Assembly (NCBI RefSeq): GCF_901709675.1
Contig: NC_051101.1
Coordinates: forward strand, 1,916,501-1,980,500
DNA: 64,000 bases
Reading direction: 5' to 3'
From: Syngnathus acus
Lineage: Eukaryota > Chordata > Actinopteri > Syngnathiformes > Syngnathidae
Positions 62,732 through 64,000 of this stretch are shown piece by piece. Numbering within the stretch: the first letter of the stretch is position 1; each line of letters opens with the position of its first letter. The notes beneath the pieces were generated by a model. It was not told the DNA's origin. It did not search any database and worked only from the letters and a program-made list of their open reading frames with translations. The translations under genes and the position numbers were made by a program.

Positions 62732-64000
62732 ATCTGGAAACTGACAGATTGCTGCTGTTCACTCTTATGATCAATTGCACTACATAAGGCTTGACATCGA
62801 TTGCCTGGGCTCATTTTTAATCCTGTTGAGGTCTTTCCAAGCTGAAAATGTAAGCACTGACGGCAAACAAGGCATCATCTGATGTGCTTGTCTTTGAGGA
62901 AAGCGACAAGTCAAGAATCAAACAGCGCTCTGTTTAATTTCCTGCAAAGCTGATGTGTGATTGGCATGCGTCGCCCTCCCGCAGACTTGACTGTACTGTC
63001 TTGGTCTATTTAACAAAGTCGTCACGGAGAGGTTCCATACATCCCATAATGCCACCGCATTGCAGTCAAAAGCATTTCGCCGTGTGTATTTGTTTGGCCA
63101 ATCAGAAAGAGTCCCCCCCCCCCATCGGGCAAAGCTTTCGCACAGCATTCCACGTTAAACATGAAAAACATGTTTTGGTATGTAGCCAGCGCTTTAACCG
63201 AGCCGTGTTAGACGAGTGAAAAAATGGACCGAAACGAGGCGTCACCATGGAAACAGATCTCTTTTTTAAATGAAAAAAAGTGTGTGCTGAGTACTGCGAA
63301 AGCTTATTGTGTTCACCACTGACTACACCTCCTCCCCCTTTTTTGGGGGGGAGAAAGCAATTAGGCCCTATTCTTCTGCCCCCGTCGATACAAATCAGGC
63401 TACGTGCGTCCCAGCAGTTCAGTTCCCGTTGCGCCATTACAGTATATCTTGTGCTAGCAGTCAGTCGCCTGTGTCTGTAAAAATAAAAAAAAACATCACA
63501 TGCTAGTGTCAGCGGCTGCCCCCACAAGTTAAGAATGTCACTTGTGCTTTTTTTCCCCAGTGAAAGGGCAGATTTGTTTTGACTTTTTTAAAGTGTAGCC
63601 TCCGCTACCATTAGCTCGTAAACGGTGGCCACCTGGTGTGTGTTTATTTCCTGCAATGCTATTGTCTACTGGGGACTGAGTAGGTCTTTATTCGTACAAT
63701 ATAGCTGCTGTTGCAGTTTACATCAAGTAAAAGTGGAATTTGGGGAGCATAAGAAAATCTAGCAGACGACAAATGCTGGTTAAAGATAACAATAACGATA
63801 TTGAGAGCTGTCGCGGAAAAGTCGTATTACTTTCAAAGTTTTTTCCACATTGGGATTGAAGGATAGGAAGAAGGATTGCTCCGAGTGGGAGTCGTGCCGG
63901 TTTCCGGAATTGTAACGAGCCGCCGAAATCCTTCAAGCCACCGAGGTCGCCTTATCTTTGCGTCTTGCTCCATTAAAGTGCGAGTGGGAGCTCAAGAGGG
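62732..64000. other. Right-end sequence, no gene recognised
   Basis: No exon is supported. The last 250 bases are richer in CpG and could be upstream of a gene beyond the window, but there is no coding evidence. Confidence 0.35.

Overview
This window is vertebrate nuclear DNA from a ray-finned (teleost) fish. Evidence: compact GT-AG split genes, mitochondrial-import and apolipoprotein genes that read as clear fish orthologs, and a fish-type repeat load (L2 LINE, Rex1 LINE, Tc1/mariner, hAT MITEs, tRNA-derived SINEs, Penelope). I cannot fix the family; a percomorph is likely from gene density and repeat types.

Layout, left to right: a Penelope-like retroelement fragment (1-267); cblc, a Cbl-type E3 ubiquitin ligase, on the minus strand (2007-4546, 8 coding exons); an hAT remnant and MITEs (6.4-8.5 kb); bcl3, an ankyrin-repeat I-kappa-B family cofactor (8935-18033, 9 coding exons, with a 1.57 kb Tc1/mariner copy in intron 7); a DDX6-type DEAD-box helicase, probably ddx61 (20446-23149, 11 exons); tomm40 (25888-29373, 8 exons, with a Tigger/pogo remnant in intron 5); a near full-length but frameshifted L2 LINE flanked by a 12-bp target-site duplication (30087-33463); and nested hAT MITEs with an 8-bp duplication (33853-34677).

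The second half is an apolipoprotein cluster. It holds two apoA-IV-like genes in divergent orientation (35644-36679 minus, 38341-39520 plus), then apoE (42853-44640), apoC1 (46645-47031), apoC4 (49430-49900), apoA2 (51171-51932) and apoC2 (54817-55519), all on the plus strand. Most share one architecture: TATA box, short non-coding first exon, then a signal-peptide exon that ends in phase 1. Next comes a trypsin-fold gene (57120-58354) that has lost all three catalytic residues and the activation site. The right end (58.4-64 kb) is repeats: a purine/pyrimidine GT tract, a Rex1 LINE 3' part, a SINE, another LINE tail, and an hAT MITE carrying a CCAT/CCGT satellite.

Together, cblc-bcl3-tomm40-apoE-apoC1-apoC4-apoC2 corresponds to human 19q13.32. 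The presence of a DDX6-type gene, apoA-IV genes and apoA2 in the same block links it to human 11q23 (APOA1/C3/A4/A5, DDX6, CBL) and 1q23 (APOA2, TOMM40L). The window therefore looks like a well-preserved remnant of the ancestral vertebrate apolipoprotein locus. The plasma apolipoproteins encoded here would jointly control lipoprotein assembly, lipase activation and receptor uptake. Exon borders below were placed by eye from splice consensus, reading-frame continuity and protein similarity recalled from known families; no alignment or database search was run.
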